Shown here in pieces: positions 1-11,600 of a stretch of 64,000 bases of DNA (positions are counted from its first letter, which is position 1; each line of letters opens with the position of its first letter). The stretch comes from Siphlonurus alternatus. Its lineage: Eukaryota > Arthropoda > Insecta > Ephemeroptera > Siphlonuridae. The notes beneath the pieces are model-generated. The model saw only the letters and a program-made list of their open reading frames with translations, did no database searches and was not told the origin of the DNA. The DNA is taken from positions 21,619,971-21,683,970 of the forward strand of contig OX463788.1 in NCBI GenBank assembly GCA_949825025.1, given 5' to 3'. The translations under genes were made by a program, and so were the position numbers.

Positions 1-144
1 ACATGATTTAATGTGTTGTTCTTAACTTTTGAACATATGTAGTATAATTATTATTACACTTTTGCTGATAACTGTAAACATCTCACCAGAATAAAACATC
101 AGTAATGAGGTACCTCCCCCTTGTGTTCCCCTGTTGGTTTTAAA

Positions 145-150
145 TTTATT
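145..150 (-). terminator. Candidate poly(A) signal AATAAA
   Basis: The minus strand carries AATAAA about 380 bases beyond the stop codon at 532. It is the only canonical hexamer I found in the visible 3'UTR of the proline-rich gene. The window starts shortly after it, so a more distal signal cannot be excluded. Confidence 0.35.
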
Positions 151-531
151 TTGATTTCAAAATTATTTAGAAAGAGAAGAACAGAAGCTAAATAGCACCT
201 ATATGACTAAGCTTGCGCTTTTTAGCTTGTTTCCTTGTATTTCAAAATAATTTCTAAAAATTAAATCTTTACATTTCCAGTTGAGAAATCACACACAAAA
301 AAAGTAGATTAAAATATATACCAAATTGCTTATCTCAAAGAAAATAAATTAACCAATAAATTAATTACCATATTGCATACAGCATGACACCAAATATACA
401 AATCCCAATATTTAGAGGAAAAAATATGGTAGCAACAAAATAAACTAACTTATACAAATAGTATTATTAAAATTCATTTGAATAGTCTTGTTTCATATGT
501 ATTCCTTTAATTTCCATATCTTTGTCCCATC

Positions 532-3474
532 TCATTCATCAATTTTTTTTTCTTCGCGTTCAGTGGTTTGTTGTTGCTGCTGCTTTTCTAAAGAACTCAC
601 AACACTTTCTTCAGGGAAGGAATACAGGGGTTTAAACCCACCAATTAATTCTGGCTTAAAATTCTCAATATCAAATTTGCTATTGCTATTCCCAGCAGTA
701 GACGGTGTATTTATTTCTTCAATTATATCTGCTCTGTCTACCAGGCCTGGCCTCAACGTCTCCTCAGTTGCAGCAGACCCTTTCACTGCACTCCATCCAT
801 TGCCTGGAGAGGGCGCCACATTGGCACTTGCATGGAAGGGAGCTTGGAAGTTGAAGGATTCTGGAGAAGTGGATGATGTTTCACTTTTGTCTTGTGCAGG
901 GTTACGATGCTGTGGGGGTGCCTGTGGGGCCACAACCATGACAGAGCCAGTACCCTGGCCTCCAGGGTGGTTGCCAGTGTGCATTACTGCAGATACTGTA
1001 AATTCGTTGCTATTGCTTTGAGGGCGAATTATTGACTGTACTGTTGGTTTTATTTCTGTTGCCATTATTTCAGGAAATGCTTTGTAAAATGGTGTTGTTG
1101 CTACAGGTGTATTTGCTGACTGAGATTTTGAAGTAGATGATTTAATTGCAAATGGCATGTAATCTTGTAAGTATGGAATTATGTTTATTTCTTCATCTTT
1201 GTCTATTTCTTCAGCATTTATTATTTTGTTAATTTCTTCTGTTGGTTTTTCAAGTGCATATGGAAAATCAGTTTTCATTGGTCTCTTATTAAGAACTGGT
1301 TCCTCTTCGGTTAAATGTGAAGGTGGGACAGGCTTTTGTGCTCCGTAAGTCCCAACTAAAACATCACCTGTCTGTTGATTTTCTCCTGAATTTGCATAAA
1401 CTACAAATACTGGCCTTTCCTCAGAGCCTTGTTGCAGAGTGCCATACTTTGATGGCCTTACTTCATAAGGTGTGACTGGAGGTTTTGGGTTAGGGTGAGG
1501 AGCATCTTCCCTTGAAGAGGGCCTTGGTAAAGCTCCGTGCTGCATCATTTGAAGGGTTGATACTTGGGATCCAACTCTACGCCCAACGAGGGGAGGTCCA
1601 TTGTGAAACCTTTGTGACTCTTCTGAATTATGATGGTTAATTACTTGCCCTGGTGACGGAGGCTTAAGTTGACTTAGCAATCCACCTGATGGTCTGTTGT
1701 GATGAGCATAAGGAGAAGGAGGAGGAGGAGAGTGTCTATCGATTCCATAAGAATTTTTTGTATTAGGTCTGAACTGAGGAAGGATATTTGGTAAATGTGT
1801 TTGTCGTGGAGGAGAATTATTGTTAAAGTTAGGTGGAGAAGGAGGAGGAGGATAAGGTCCATTGGTTTCCCACCTTCGATGAGGCTGTTGCTGTGGCGGA
1901 GGTCTAATATGAGGTCCTTCAAATTGTGGTCTTCTTTGTCCATCAGGAGAGGGTCTTATTGGTCCATCCAATACAGGCCTGTTTTCAAATTGGTGTCTTA
2001 GTGGTACGTCCATACCTGGTCTGTTTGGTCTTTCAAATGATGGTCTAGGACCATCAAAGTTAGGTCTGATGATTCCTTCATTAGGAGGTCGAAGTCCTGC
2101 TTGTGAATCTAGCATTGGTCTTGGTCTCCCTTGTTGTGGGGGTCTGAACTGTGGAGGAGGTCTTTGAGGCTCGTAGCCTTGAGGTAGTGGCTGTCTTAAA
2201 GTGGAAGGACTGGACGGGCGAGGCACAGGAGTGAAAGTCTCACCAGCCTCGTCATCGGGGAACTGGACCCTGGTTGCTGTAGTGGATGGAGGAGAGGTCT
2301 GTGTGTATGTTGCCTGTTTCCACCCCTGAGAGTCAATTTGTGGAGTCCTTATTGTTGGAGGCAGTGTCTGCTCATCCTGGTCCTCATCCTCTCTGTCTTC
2401 TTCCTCCTGGAAACTTGTGGGCTCATACTTGGGAGGCTGAGGCCTGTTGGATAGAGGGAATGGAGGTCTCCTGTGAGATCCAGGCTTCTGATTGTATATA
2501 GGTACAGGAGGTGGGTTGAAAATTGATGGTCTGTTATCATTTGGTTGGTTGTTAAAATTAATATTTTGAGCTGGTCTATTTTCTACTGAAGGTTGAACAA
2601 ATGAGTCAGGTCTTTGAGATGGTCTTTGCTGCTGATTATTCAAGTTATTTATTTGAGCAATATCTATTTTTGGTGGTAAATTGTAGATGGATGGTGGCTG
2701 TGGTCTGTTTTCAGTAGGTTTGAAGACCTCGGGTCTGATTGGTGGCTCTTCCTCTCCTTCGCCAGGTCCATAGATTGGTCTGAATGGCTCCTCATATCCA
2801 TAGGGCTGTGAGAAGGTTGTTGGTCGCTGGGTTGGGTTTGTTGTTGTGGTTCTTGGAGGCAGAGTTGTGATTGCAGCCTCAGTTGGTAGAGGAGTTGGCA
2901 TGAAGGGCTTGCTGTACACTATTGATTGGGAGGTTGTTGGTGGCGTCTTGGTGGTGCTGGGAGTATCACTCGGGGACTGGCTTGGGAACTCCTCCTCTAG
3001 CTCCTCATCTACTCCCTCCTCCTCATTTGGTGGAGATTCTTCATAATAATCATAATTTTCTGAAGCTGGAGGCGGCGGTGCAGCAGTGGATGATGACTTT
3101 TGAGGCCAAAAGTCCAAAATTGGTTCTGTTGTGGTAGTTGGTGTTGATGGGCTAAATGTGAAATATGATGGAGGTGGTGTTGAAATGGTTATTGCTTTTT
3201 GTGATTCTTGCTTCACAATACCCATTCCTTGCACCTTTGTGTTAGCATATGAGCTAGAAATCAGAGGAAATTTTTCTTTTGCTGGTATTTTTTCTCTATA
3301 ATTATTGCTTTGGTAGTAAGGCGTGAAATCTTGCTGAAAAGGTTTAATATCGTTTGGCCTGGGTCCAATAGAGCCCAAAGTATCTTTGCGGTCAATGGGA
3401 CTTGCTTCCTCATCTATTGCAACTTCTTCATAATCATACTCTTGGTCCTGCAAAGGTGAGTTTGACTCTGTCAC
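532..3474 (-). CDS. Secreted proline-rich protein, coding exon 3 (last, 980 codons)
   Basis: Main exon of a spliced minus-strand gene. It follows an acceptor (...TTGCAG|GTGACAGAG) at 3475-3476 and stays open for 980 codons to the stop at 532. With the two upstream exons the protein is about 1,115 aa. The exon starts with an acidic, tyrosine-rich stretch (DYEEVAIDEE), then long low-complexity segments of P, Q, N, R, S and T. A middle part repeats short RPxF(E/D)GP-like units, with FERPNRPG, FENRPVLDGP and FEGPHIRPP in a row. A more ordered segment (FVVYANSGEN, DVLVGTYGAQ) follows, and the C-terminus ends in Q5 and a charged tail. There are almost no cysteines and no catalytic motif. The composition suggests an extracellular matrix or cuticle-associated protein. 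I do not recognise the family, and the function is inference from composition plus the signal peptide. Confidence 0.85.
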   Translation of the reverse strand: MTESNSPLQDQEYDYEEVAIDEEASPIDRKDTLGSIGPRPNDIKPFQQDFTPYYQSNNYREKIPAKEKFPLISSSYANTKVQGMGIVKQESQKAITISTPPPSYFTFSPSTPTTTTEPILDFWPQKSSSTAAPPPPASENYDYYEESPPNEEEGVDEELEEEFPSQSPSDTPSTTKTPPTTSQSIVYSKPFMPTPLPTEAAITTLPPRTTTTNPTQRPTTFSQPYGYEEPFRPIYGPGEGEEEPPIRPEVFKPTENRPQPPSIYNLPPKIDIAQINNLNNQQQRPSQRPDSFVQPSVENRPAQNINFNNQPNDNRPSIFNPPPVPIYNQKPGSHRRPPFPLSNRPQPPKYEPTSFQEEEDREDEDQDEQTLPPTIRTPQIDSQGWKQATYTQTSPPSTTATRVQFPDDEAGETFTPVPRPSSPSTLRQPLPQGYEPQRPPPQFRPPQQGRPRPMLDSQAGLRPPNEGIIRPNFDGPRPSFERPNRPGMDVPLRHQFENRPVLDGPIRPSPDGQRRPQFEGPHIRPPPQQQPHRRWETNGPYPPPPSPPNFNNNSPPRQTHLPNILPQFRPNTKNSYGIDRHSPPPPSPYAHHNRPSGGLLSQLKPPSPGQVINHHNSEESQRFHNGPPLVGRRVGSQVSTLQMMQHGALPRPSSREDAPHPNPKPPVTPYEVRPSKYGTLQQGSEERPVFVVYANSGENQQTGDVLVGTYGAQKPVPPSHLTEEEPVLNKRPMKTDFPYALEKPTEEINKIINAEEIDKDEEINIIPYLQDYMPFAIKSSTSKSQSANTPVATTPFYKAFPEIMATEIKPTVQSIIRPQSNSNEFTVSAVMHTGNHPGGQGTGSVMVVAPQAPPQHRNPAQDKSETSSTSPESFNFQAPFHASANVAPSPGNGWSAVKGSAATEETLRPGLVDRADIIEEINTPSTAGNSNSKFDIENFKPELIGGFKPLYSFPEESVVSSLEKQQQQQTTEREEKKIDE

Positions 3475-4643
3475 CTGCAACAGATAATGTTACACAAAAT
3501 TGTGTTACTTTAAATTTTTTGATAATTTTCCTTATTTTAATTACTCGTTATTCTGATCGACTTTAAAGAAGTTAGTGCAGTATAATTATAGTTAATTACT
3601 ATTCATATTTGATTTTAAATTAATTTCCTACCTATATAATTTATTACAATCATATAATTATAATGATAAATAATAATTATCAAAAATAAGCATAACATTC
3701 TAGATGATACACAAACGTTTGTAGTAACATACATAGTTAACATACATATTTGATATTATGATATTCTTTAAAATTGTTGTTTACTGTAATTTCAAAGGAT
3801 TGTGTAATACACAAATTTACTTTATGTAAATGGTTATGTTGATATGATTTGATTTTATAAGCGTTGAAAATTATTTTCTAAGTTTCCACAGCATTTAATT
3901 TAGTCTATTGTATTAGTGATTTAGTATTTTCACTTACATAATATTTTATTATTGTTTGATAATCGTAGAATATCAAAATAATGTAGGAGAATGGGAGGGC
4001 CGCGGAAGTTGAAATTTAATAAATATAAGGATTAATGCATGCATTGCATTGCTTAGTATAAGCTAGCTGGTACACCGTTCCCATCTTTTCAGTACATACC
4101 TTCATAAAAAAGATACGGAACTTTTTGCCATATTTTGATCTGGACTGGGACATATATGATGATTTATTCAGTCAAATTAGCAAATAAGAAACACTAAAAA
4201 ATTAATAACTCAACAACTTGATCCTATATTATTTTTTTATTTGATCAGGTTAAATAGTAAATTTGTTCTTTATCTAAAGCTGAAGGTGTAAAAATATTTT
4301 AGGTTTACCGTTGGGAAATAATTAATAGCAATATATGGTGGCAAATGGTTTCATTAATCCTTAAACAATTCTATACAGTTATTATTGTATGCCAACTCGA
4401 TCGTGGGATCACGGCATTTAAATGTGTGATTTTCTTGTTAATTAAAGCCTTCCACATACGTTTACAGCATTTATTTTAAAAATTATATAATTCGATCATT
4501 ATATAACTGCATGTATATAGAAACATTAAAAGAGATGTAATTTAAAAAAAAATATTATTTTAAAATTAATTATGTAATAATAATAATATAATTAGTTACT
4601 CTGAAAAATCCTAAGATTTATTCCATTATAATGACAAACATAC
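3475..4643 (-). other. Intron 3 of the proline-rich gene
   Basis: About 1.2 kb of AT-rich DNA between a GTATGTTTG donor and a TTGCAG acceptor. No ORF, repeat or structure of note seen. Confidence 0.7.
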
Positions 4644-4790
4644 CTTGGAAGAGTATTTGTGATTGCTGTCTGCGGAATCTGCGCGAGTATGGGAGGGGCC
4701 GTGCGAGAAGTCAACAGCGCCCGTCACTGGATCCCGCTCTAAGTAGAAAGGCTGGCTGCCCATCCCGTACAGACCTGGCATCCGATAGCC
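4644..4790 (-). CDS. Secreted proline-rich protein, coding exon 2
   Basis: A 49-codon internal exon, phase 0 at both ends. The acceptor reads GGTTGTAG|GGCTATCGG and the donor TCCAAG|GTATGTTTG. It encodes GYRMPGLYGMGSQPFYLERD, then VTGAVDFSHGPSHTRADS and a junction ending SSK. Its GC content is well above the flanking introns. It links the signal-peptide exon at 5741-6000 to the large proline-rich exon without a frame change. The G/Y-rich start and the DPVTGAVDFS stretch look like an ordered segment, but I do not recognise a named domain. The reading frame and both splice signals are visible in the sequence; transcript support is lacking. Confidence 0.78.
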
Positions 4791-5019
4791 CTACAACCAA
4801 AGCAACCAAGCAAATTAGCTGGGAACATATTTATAATAGTCACAAGGTCACAAGGTCGAAGTGCAAATTTTGTTCTGCATAATATGTCAAAAAAGAAAAA
4901 AAAAAAAAAATGATATTAAAAAATACCTAAGAGTCTATTTCAAACGTAATTAATTTACATTTGTAATTTTTTAATTTTTTTGATTATTCATTTATTCGTT
5001 CATTCACATTAAAAAAATA

Positions 5020-5118
<99 letters not shown>

Positions 5119-5740
5119 ACATTATTACTATTTGGTATATAATGTTATAACATATTTTCTAATAATTTTTTTATTAATTCATGGCAGCACTTTTGCATTC
5201 TATGGTCAATATGAAATTAACATAAAAATCATCATAAACGAATAAATTCACAGTCTGCTAATTAGCTTGCGATTCATATTATATTGTTCCACGCATTGCA
5301 AATATTATATTTGCATGGTTTCGTCGTAGTTAATTTTTTTTTTTTTTTATTAGCTTGAAGCTCTCGAGATGCATGGGGTAATGGGTATCGGAAGGAATAA
5401 AGGATGATGCATGGCCACGGTATGTTACGCATTCACCGAGTTGAGACTGAGGGAACTGTGGAAAACCTCAGTCAGTCAGGTCTAGTAGGGGTCAGTCAGG
5501 GCTCATACTAGTTTTTTATCAATTAAGGGACTAAAGTGATGTCGAAATCCTGAGGAACCACACACAAAAGTGTATTAACAGTACTACATTGGGAGGAAGT
5601 GAGATGAATCTACCTCATGGAGAGAGCAACGTAATTTTTACTTGAAACGGTCACCCATGCAAACATTAACCACGCTCAACGTTGCTTGCCTTTTGTGATC
5701 TATCGGTCAATGCACCACGTCACGAACAGTATTTACAAAC
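4791..5740 (-). other. Intron 2 of the proline-rich gene
   Basis: About 950 bp with a (TA)45 array and poly-A/T runs; nothing coding. Confidence 0.7.
5025..5114 (+). repeat. (TA)n microsatellite
   Basis: About 45 TA units in the intron between coding exons 1 and 2 of the proline-rich gene. Confidence 0.95.
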
Positions 5741-6000
5741 CTTGTGAGCGCTCTCGGTGATAAGTGGAGCGGGGGGCGGCACCTGCTCGACGTTCGCAGG
5801 TCGTTCGTCCTCTTCAGTTAGCGTCTCCGCCGAAGTCGCGCTAGTCACTTCAGCAGCATCCAGGGTCACGGGGGTCGCTGGAGTCACCGAAACCTTGAGC
5901 GGAGCCTCAGAGGAGAGCGCCGTGCCATTGGGAGCCGCCGCAGCCACCCCAAGCACCAGCAGCCAGGCGGCCACGAGCACCGGCCACCGGGAATGCATCA
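5741..6000 (-). CDS. Secreted proline-rich protein, coding exon 1 with start codon and signal peptide
   Basis: The acceptor (TTGTGTTCTCCAG|TGATGCATTCC) lies two bases before the ATG at 5998, so this exon carries the start codon just after a 5'UTR splice. An in-frame ATG at 6016 is rejected because it lies inside the upstream intron. The protein begins MHSRWPVLVAAWLLVLGVAA, a classic signal peptide: a basic Arg4, a hydrophobic core at residues 7-18, then an AAAA cleavage region near residue 22. An N-glycosylation sequon (NGT) follows at 24-26. The rest is rich in A, T, E and V. The donor is CACAAG|GTTTGTAAA in phase 0, joining exon 2. The product is expected to enter the secretory pathway. Confidence 0.82.
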
Positions 6001-6076
6001 CTGGAGAACACAACAATGGACAGTTAGAACTGTGGCGAGAACATTATAGGCTTGACAATTCAACATTCATAATAAA

Positions 6077-6080
6077 ATAA

Positions 6081-6141
<61 letters not shown>
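6077..6141 (+). repeat. (TAA)n microsatellite upstream of element B
   Basis: About 20 units of TAA after a short TAAAA run; it is the left flank of a retroelement block. Confidence 0.9.
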
Positions 6142-6142
<1 letters not shown>

Positions 6143-6940
6143 GGAAAGTTCAGTACGCGACGCGTGGGACCGCGCCCTTGGGGCTCCACCTGGGGGTTGT
6201 TTAATTACAGCCCTCAGTCCATAGCCACTAACCGGTTATGGAGCCTGAGCTCTCCCTGCTGCCGCGGAGCTCAGAGTACCTAGGCAGCAAAATCTCGGCA
6301 ATGCTGGGGACTCTCATAGTTTAACAGCAGACTATGGGAGGATAAATGCAACGGTCCCTAGCGCAATTGTCGGAGGTTGCGTGAAGGAGTCCCCGGATGG
6401 CCGGCGTGATCAGTTTGCCGGCTGCACCTAGTGGCGGGGAGATCCGTGGGATCGGCCACCTTACCATCAGGGTGGTTTTGGAGGGAAGGAGGAGGCTGCG
6501 CTCATTGGGGGGATGGTCATCGGTGCACCTGATCCCCGTTGGGTGGCGGCGGTGGGCCGACGGAACGGTGACTTACTTGACGCAAGTCAGGAGTGGCCGT
6601 GTCGGCAGGGGATGGGTAAATGTGGGTGGGGGGTGGGCGCGAGCGCTATGTGGCGTATTCACTGTGGGTGGGGGACTATTCAGTCTCCTGTCTGTCTCTC
6701 TCGAGAGCTTACCGAACGGGTGGGTAAAGCACTAATGCCCGACCCCACAGTGAACGGCGCTCGCGGACGGGTCATGGGGACGGGGGAGAGGGTGCAAAGC
6801 TCGGTCATGGTGGGGCTGATGGTCACTGCGGTGACACTTTCCATTTGTTTAAGCCCGGGGGTATTGGATCCGGGGCGAATGGATGTGATTCCGTGGAGGC
6901 TGGGTAACACCATGGTTGAAAGTCTGGCACTCCAAAGGGG

Positions 6941-6945
<5 letters not shown>
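6142..6945 (+). mobile_element. Element B, copy 1: GC-rich retroelement, probably non-autonomous
   Basis: About 800 bp of GC-rich DNA between a (TAA)n array and an A-run that passes into (TAA)n. It starts GGAAAGTTCAGTACGCGACG and ends CTGGCACTCCAAAGGGG before the A-run. A second copy lies at 26,644-27,690. Both contain long chance ORFs on both strands without any known protein motif. The tail and the TAA target indicate retroposition. It may be a non-autonomous partner, or the 5' part, of an RLE element; the sequence does not settle which. Confidence 0.65.
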
Positions 6946-6974
<29 letters not shown>

Positions 6975-6976
6975 AT

Positions 6977-7008
<32 letters not shown>

Positions 7009-7010
<2 letters not shown>

Positions 7011-7457
7011 GGCATCCAGCTACGGGAAGGGCGTAGGCTCTTCTCTGGCTCGCGGTACGTGTCCCCCCGCGCTCAGGAAGGACATGCGGGTTGGGGGTTG
7101 CCTTGCGAGTGTGACCTCTGGCCCGTAGCCTGTGGTTCTTGAACCACAGGGCGGCCAGGGCATTGGTTTGGGAAGCCCAAGATGCATCCCCACCTCTAAG
7201 TGCCCTGGTTAAAGGCATCCAGCACCCAAGAGTGCTAGCGGAAATATGTCCCACCACGCCTAGGAGAGGACCTGCCCGAAAGGCTGTGTGATGGGCTATT
7301 TGCGGGTGTACCCGGGAAGCCCTCATTGCCCGCAGCTGAGTAGGAGACGCTGGATCGTAACATCACCAACAGGATCAGCGGGCGCCTTCATCTTGGCCCA
7401 ATTGGGCCCGGTGCTGGCGCTTTAACACCCCAACTAGGTTGGGAGTTAAAAACCCGA
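7009..7457 (+). mobile_element. Element C, copy 1: about 450-bp non-autonomous retroelement in (TAA)n
   Basis: Runs from GGGCATCCAGCTACGGGA to GTTGGGAGTTAAAAACCCGAA with (TAA)n on both sides. Another copy at 48,272-48,719 has the same two ends, so this looks full length. The 3' part has a palindromic hairpin GGCCCAATTGGGCC, then CCCGGTGCTGGCGC, and a second hairpin CCCAACTAGGTTGGG. The first hairpin and its surroundings match the 3'UTR of the RLE copies, so C probably borrows the RLE reverse transcriptase. It encodes nothing recognisable. Confidence 0.68.
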
Positions 7458-7599
7458 ATAATAATAATAATAATAATAATTTTTTGATGGATATAGCAAC
7501 AATTAAATAATTAAATCAAATAAATAAAAAAATACTTCGAGACAATGTTTTTGAGCACGATTCACGAAAGTTGAGTAAATTCAGAATGATATCCAGGTT

Positions 7600-7676
7600 T
7601 TTCACTAACCGCCAATTATAGTGTCATTGGCTTAGGCTATAGCTAAACCGTGATCAGTGATCGAGAAACCTCGATA
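7600..7676. repeat. Small foldback remnant
   Basis: AGGTTTTTCACTAACCG and CAGTGATCGAGAAACCT are imperfect inverted arms, preceded by CGATTCACGAAAGTTGAG, which resembles the 14.9-kb and 37.2-kb elements. Confidence 0.35.
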
Positions 7677-8439
7677 ATCGCGCACATACAATACGCATAT
7701 TATATAAGAAGTTGTTGGCGTTGGGAGTTTTAACACAGTTATCACAAGTAGTATGTTTGAACTGTCATCGAATATTAATTGATTGATTGTGCATTACGAT
7801 TCGTATCAATTGTAAAATGCACTGACGCCTGACGGGAATATAAGATATTACAAAATAAAATGCATATGTCATAAAATATTCATGCTCGATAACATTATTA
7901 CATATAATTTAACTACTATAAAAAATAAAATATAGAAAAAGTAATGAATATTGGACTGAATAATTAGGCATGAAGGAATATCATGATTATATACACACGT
8001 ATGGTAGAGACACATATTTTATAATTAATTAAATAAACGTATACAAGTCTTATTTGCGACGAACATAAATAAATTTACGATTTTTGCATTTTTAGTTTGA
8101 ATATTATAGCTTTGGTAGGTGTGCAATGAATGAATAATGTGTGTCATGTGTTAATTGCAATGTATATATGGTAAAAACAAACAATTAAGTAAACTACTAT
8201 AATACATATATTTTATTCGCAGTATTTTCGCACGGTACACAAAAGACTCCATATACCTTCAATAAGTATTATAATTGGCTATATATCATTGTTGAACAAT
8301 TTAATAGCAACAAAACAAATCCATTTGAATCCATATTCAAAATTTTATCTTCAAAGCACGTTGAAAATGTGGCTGTGCCTGCTCACTTAGGTAAGATCGA
8401 GAATAAAAGTGTATAATATTGAAAAACTGGTCGAGTTCC

Positions 8440-8660
8440 CGTTTCTCATGTAGATATAAAAGGTGAACGAGGCTGCGCTAAGCTGGGGACTCGCGGACGA
8501 TCAAGGTAGTTGTGTTGGAGTTAGGTTTGCGCGGTTTTTACAGTTAAGTCTCGGTGGAGAGCCGACTTGCCTGCCGGCTGATAGAGCCACCGCACCCGAA
8601 ATACCACTCCATTCGTGAGTCCTGTGCACATCACATCAGAGGTGCCCATTTCTTAACATG
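8440..8660 (+). promoter_or_regulatory. TATA-containing GC-richer segment, possible promoter or LTR remnant
   Basis: GATATAAAAGGTGAACGAGG at 8452-8471 is a good TATA box on the plus strand, followed by a GC-rich leader and, at about 8640, GAGGTGCCCATTTC. This could be a solo LTR fragment or a lone promoter. No ORF follows. Confidence 0.25.
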
Positions 8661-11600
8661 TCTATCCATCCTAACGATTATAGAATTACAAGAGAGGACG
8701 GACGAATGCATCCAATGAAAACAAACAAAATAATAGAAAGTTCAAACACATAAATATTAATTTAATATACTGCATATTAAATAATTAACTCTCTTTTGTT
8801 TATAGTTTACACTCGTGCAGATATAGCTTTAATTATGTTAATTAAAAAAAATGAAGTGAATTAAAGGTTAATTTTTATTAGTATAGTTCATGTGCCTTCT
8901 TGCAACATTGGTACAGTACGTGATTCTAAGATAAGATGCATGCCCAACAACAACAAAAATCTTGAGCAAATATATTACAGTATTTATTATTGACTTCTCC
9001 GTATAACCTGTCTACTCTGAAGTAGAACCTATAGGCCTAATATAGTTTTATAATGTTCCATGCGTCCATCCAAATGAACTAGAAGAAACAGTTCCACAAC
9101 AAAATTGAATGGAAGCATAATGTGTACAATCTTCATGAATTCATTATTACATATTTGGATATATAGAGGACCTCGAATTACGTTTTATTATTATTATTTT
9201 TTTTTATCCCGCCCAAACGATTAAATCGTGCTGCAAAACGCAATGAAGTCATATAATCAGGCATATATTATATTTAACACGCAAGCATAGGCAAAGATGA
9301 ATCGACGTTACAGCGTCTTTCCTCTCGAATAAAAGGGTTCAATAAAAAAAAATCTGAAAATAATTTTTTCAATGCTTAATTCGAGGTTCTTCATAAAAAA
9401 AAAAAAAAATCATGAAGTTTGTCCATTATAATATATTATATTTCTAAGCCTGTGTTCCAATGTTAAAAAAATTTTGGAATAATAGCCACCTAGACCAATT
9501 ATGTCATATATATTCCAAAATCCTAAAACTTGTTTGGTACATTGCAAATTGCTCTAATCATTACATACTATGTAAAAACACTAAAAACTGACAATTATGT
9601 AATAAAATTACGATATTCTTTATCACATTCAGTGAGAAGAAAAATAACTTTTTCTTTCAGATGAGAAAACAAAATGTTTTATTGTCTGGTTAATTAATAT
9701 ACATTTAATATATTATATATGTAATGCAATATTCAAAACAAGCGATTTTCTCTTTTTAACTGATACGACCCATTTTAAAATATATTCCGTAGTCATCTGG
9801 CAAAAGCAACTATCTGGCTTCATTAGCTACCTGGAGTGTACAGTGCAAAACCTATATTGTTGGTAAGATATATATAAATATTCCGGATGACTATTGTTAT
9901 CTCATTGTAGCTCTGTATTATAAACGTTAAAAATAACCTTTATCGCAAATATCAATAGAATTTTGTATCGGAATTGTTTTACCACTGGTGGTCTCCTAAA
10001 TTATATGTAAATTTCTAGATACTTGCGTGCGGCGATTATATATAAAAAAAAAAAATTAACTTTCTACTTAAAGTCAGATTCTTATTATCTTTCAACAGAT
10101 AAAGAAGTTATCTTTTATAGGACTAAATTAAAATCGCCAAGCAAAATATTGTACAAATCATGAAAGGGATACCTACACAATTCTGTGTCGTATTATATGC
10201 CATGGCAATTTATTGGAAGATACCGCAAATGTGCAGTTGAATTTATAATAATTATGGTCTTGGGAAACTGCTTTTTGCTAAATTTAGATGTAAATAGTTG
10301 TAATGTTATTTTAAATAATTACATGAGAATAAGTACATAGCTTTAATTTTTAGGTTTTACAAAGAGGAATTAAGGATCATTAATTACATAATATGAATTA
10401 TGACGGATTAGGTACTAAGAATATATGACATATTAATACTGATATTAACTCAGGTCAGTAATTCCGTGGTTCATGTGATGTAAAGCGTGACGACTGTATT
10501 ATTACATTTATTTGTTATGAAGGTCACATTCAATGTTTATACAACAAAAATAGATATAAGAATCAGTCTTGTTTTTTGCATTTTGCGGTCTCATTAATTA
10601 TTACATATTTTTTAAATGTATTATATATGAAACGTTTGTGATTATAATATAAAGTGCTAACTTATTTCACGAACACACACCCTTACCATTCTCTCTTCAA
10701 TATAAAATAACTAAAATGCAATGATGTAGCCTTCGAGGGAAGGGAGCTGATGCTCAGTCGATTTTGCTTGTTGCTGATGCGGGGCTGATGATTGTTAGCA
10801 TCTTAGAGAAAGATTGCGTCACTGCGTTTCTACCTGAGTATAGTTTGGGTAGGTTGCTTGGTTAGGCAATAATTTACTGTATATATCGTTTAGGAAAACA
10901 TTAACTCCAGCTAAGCTGAGGGCAACTTGAGGTGTATTGAGGGTCAAGGTCATGTTACGGTGCATTCCTCGCGAGCTTGCCTGCTTGTGCCATGCTACCT
11001 GCCTACTTGCGTTCGCTCTCTCGTGGCTTGTTATGATGATCAACTTGCTAGACCCTCGTCCCAGCAACGTCGTCCGGATCACCACCGCAGCCGCCTTGCT
11101 CATAGCAAGGACATTGACCCAGACGGCCACACTCGCATCGCGTTTCATCCAGCTTGTATTAAGTATACTATATAATCAAGCTGGATGCTGATATTGCTGA
11201 TATAATGCAATATAGCTATATTATTTACCAACAAAAACAACGAGTCTCTTATTGAAGTAAAATTACATAAATTTTATATACTGCATGTATACATATAATT
11301 TTAATAATTATAAAAAATGTAAACAGATGTCTTTATGAAGTATTATAATAATACTCTTCAGAAAATTAAATATCATAATTTATATAATTAATTTTAGTGA
11401 ATATTTAAATAACTGAATGAATTAATTCAACAAATTAAAGTTAAACTTTCTTCTAACTATTGTAAATTTAATAGTAGCTTTATCATATGTATAAATATAT
11501 AATTATGCTACTTACATTAATGCAGTACACATGAGTACATATCATTGAATAAGCGTAATTTGCACTATAAATATGCAGGCACGCTAGATATATTGGCATA

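Noticed and set aside
488..1021. Plus-strand frame of 177 codons opposite the proline-rich exon
   Set aside because: Antisense shadow of the low-complexity coding exon; no domain, and the minus strand has splice sites and a signal-peptide exon.
6016..6016. Upstream in-frame ATG for the proline-rich protein (MLCSPVMHSR...)
   Set aside because: It lies upstream of a good acceptor at 6001-6002, so inside the intron; the ATG at 5998 starts a better signal peptide.
6397..7326. Long frames on both strands in 6.4-7.3 kb
   Set aside because: They lie in elements B and C, cross A-runs and (TAA)n (giving K- or I-runs), and are not conserved between copies.
10819..11191. GC-rich island with overlapping frames on both strands
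   Set aside because: No recognisable domain and only weak splice signals; could be an exon, but neither strand can be supported.
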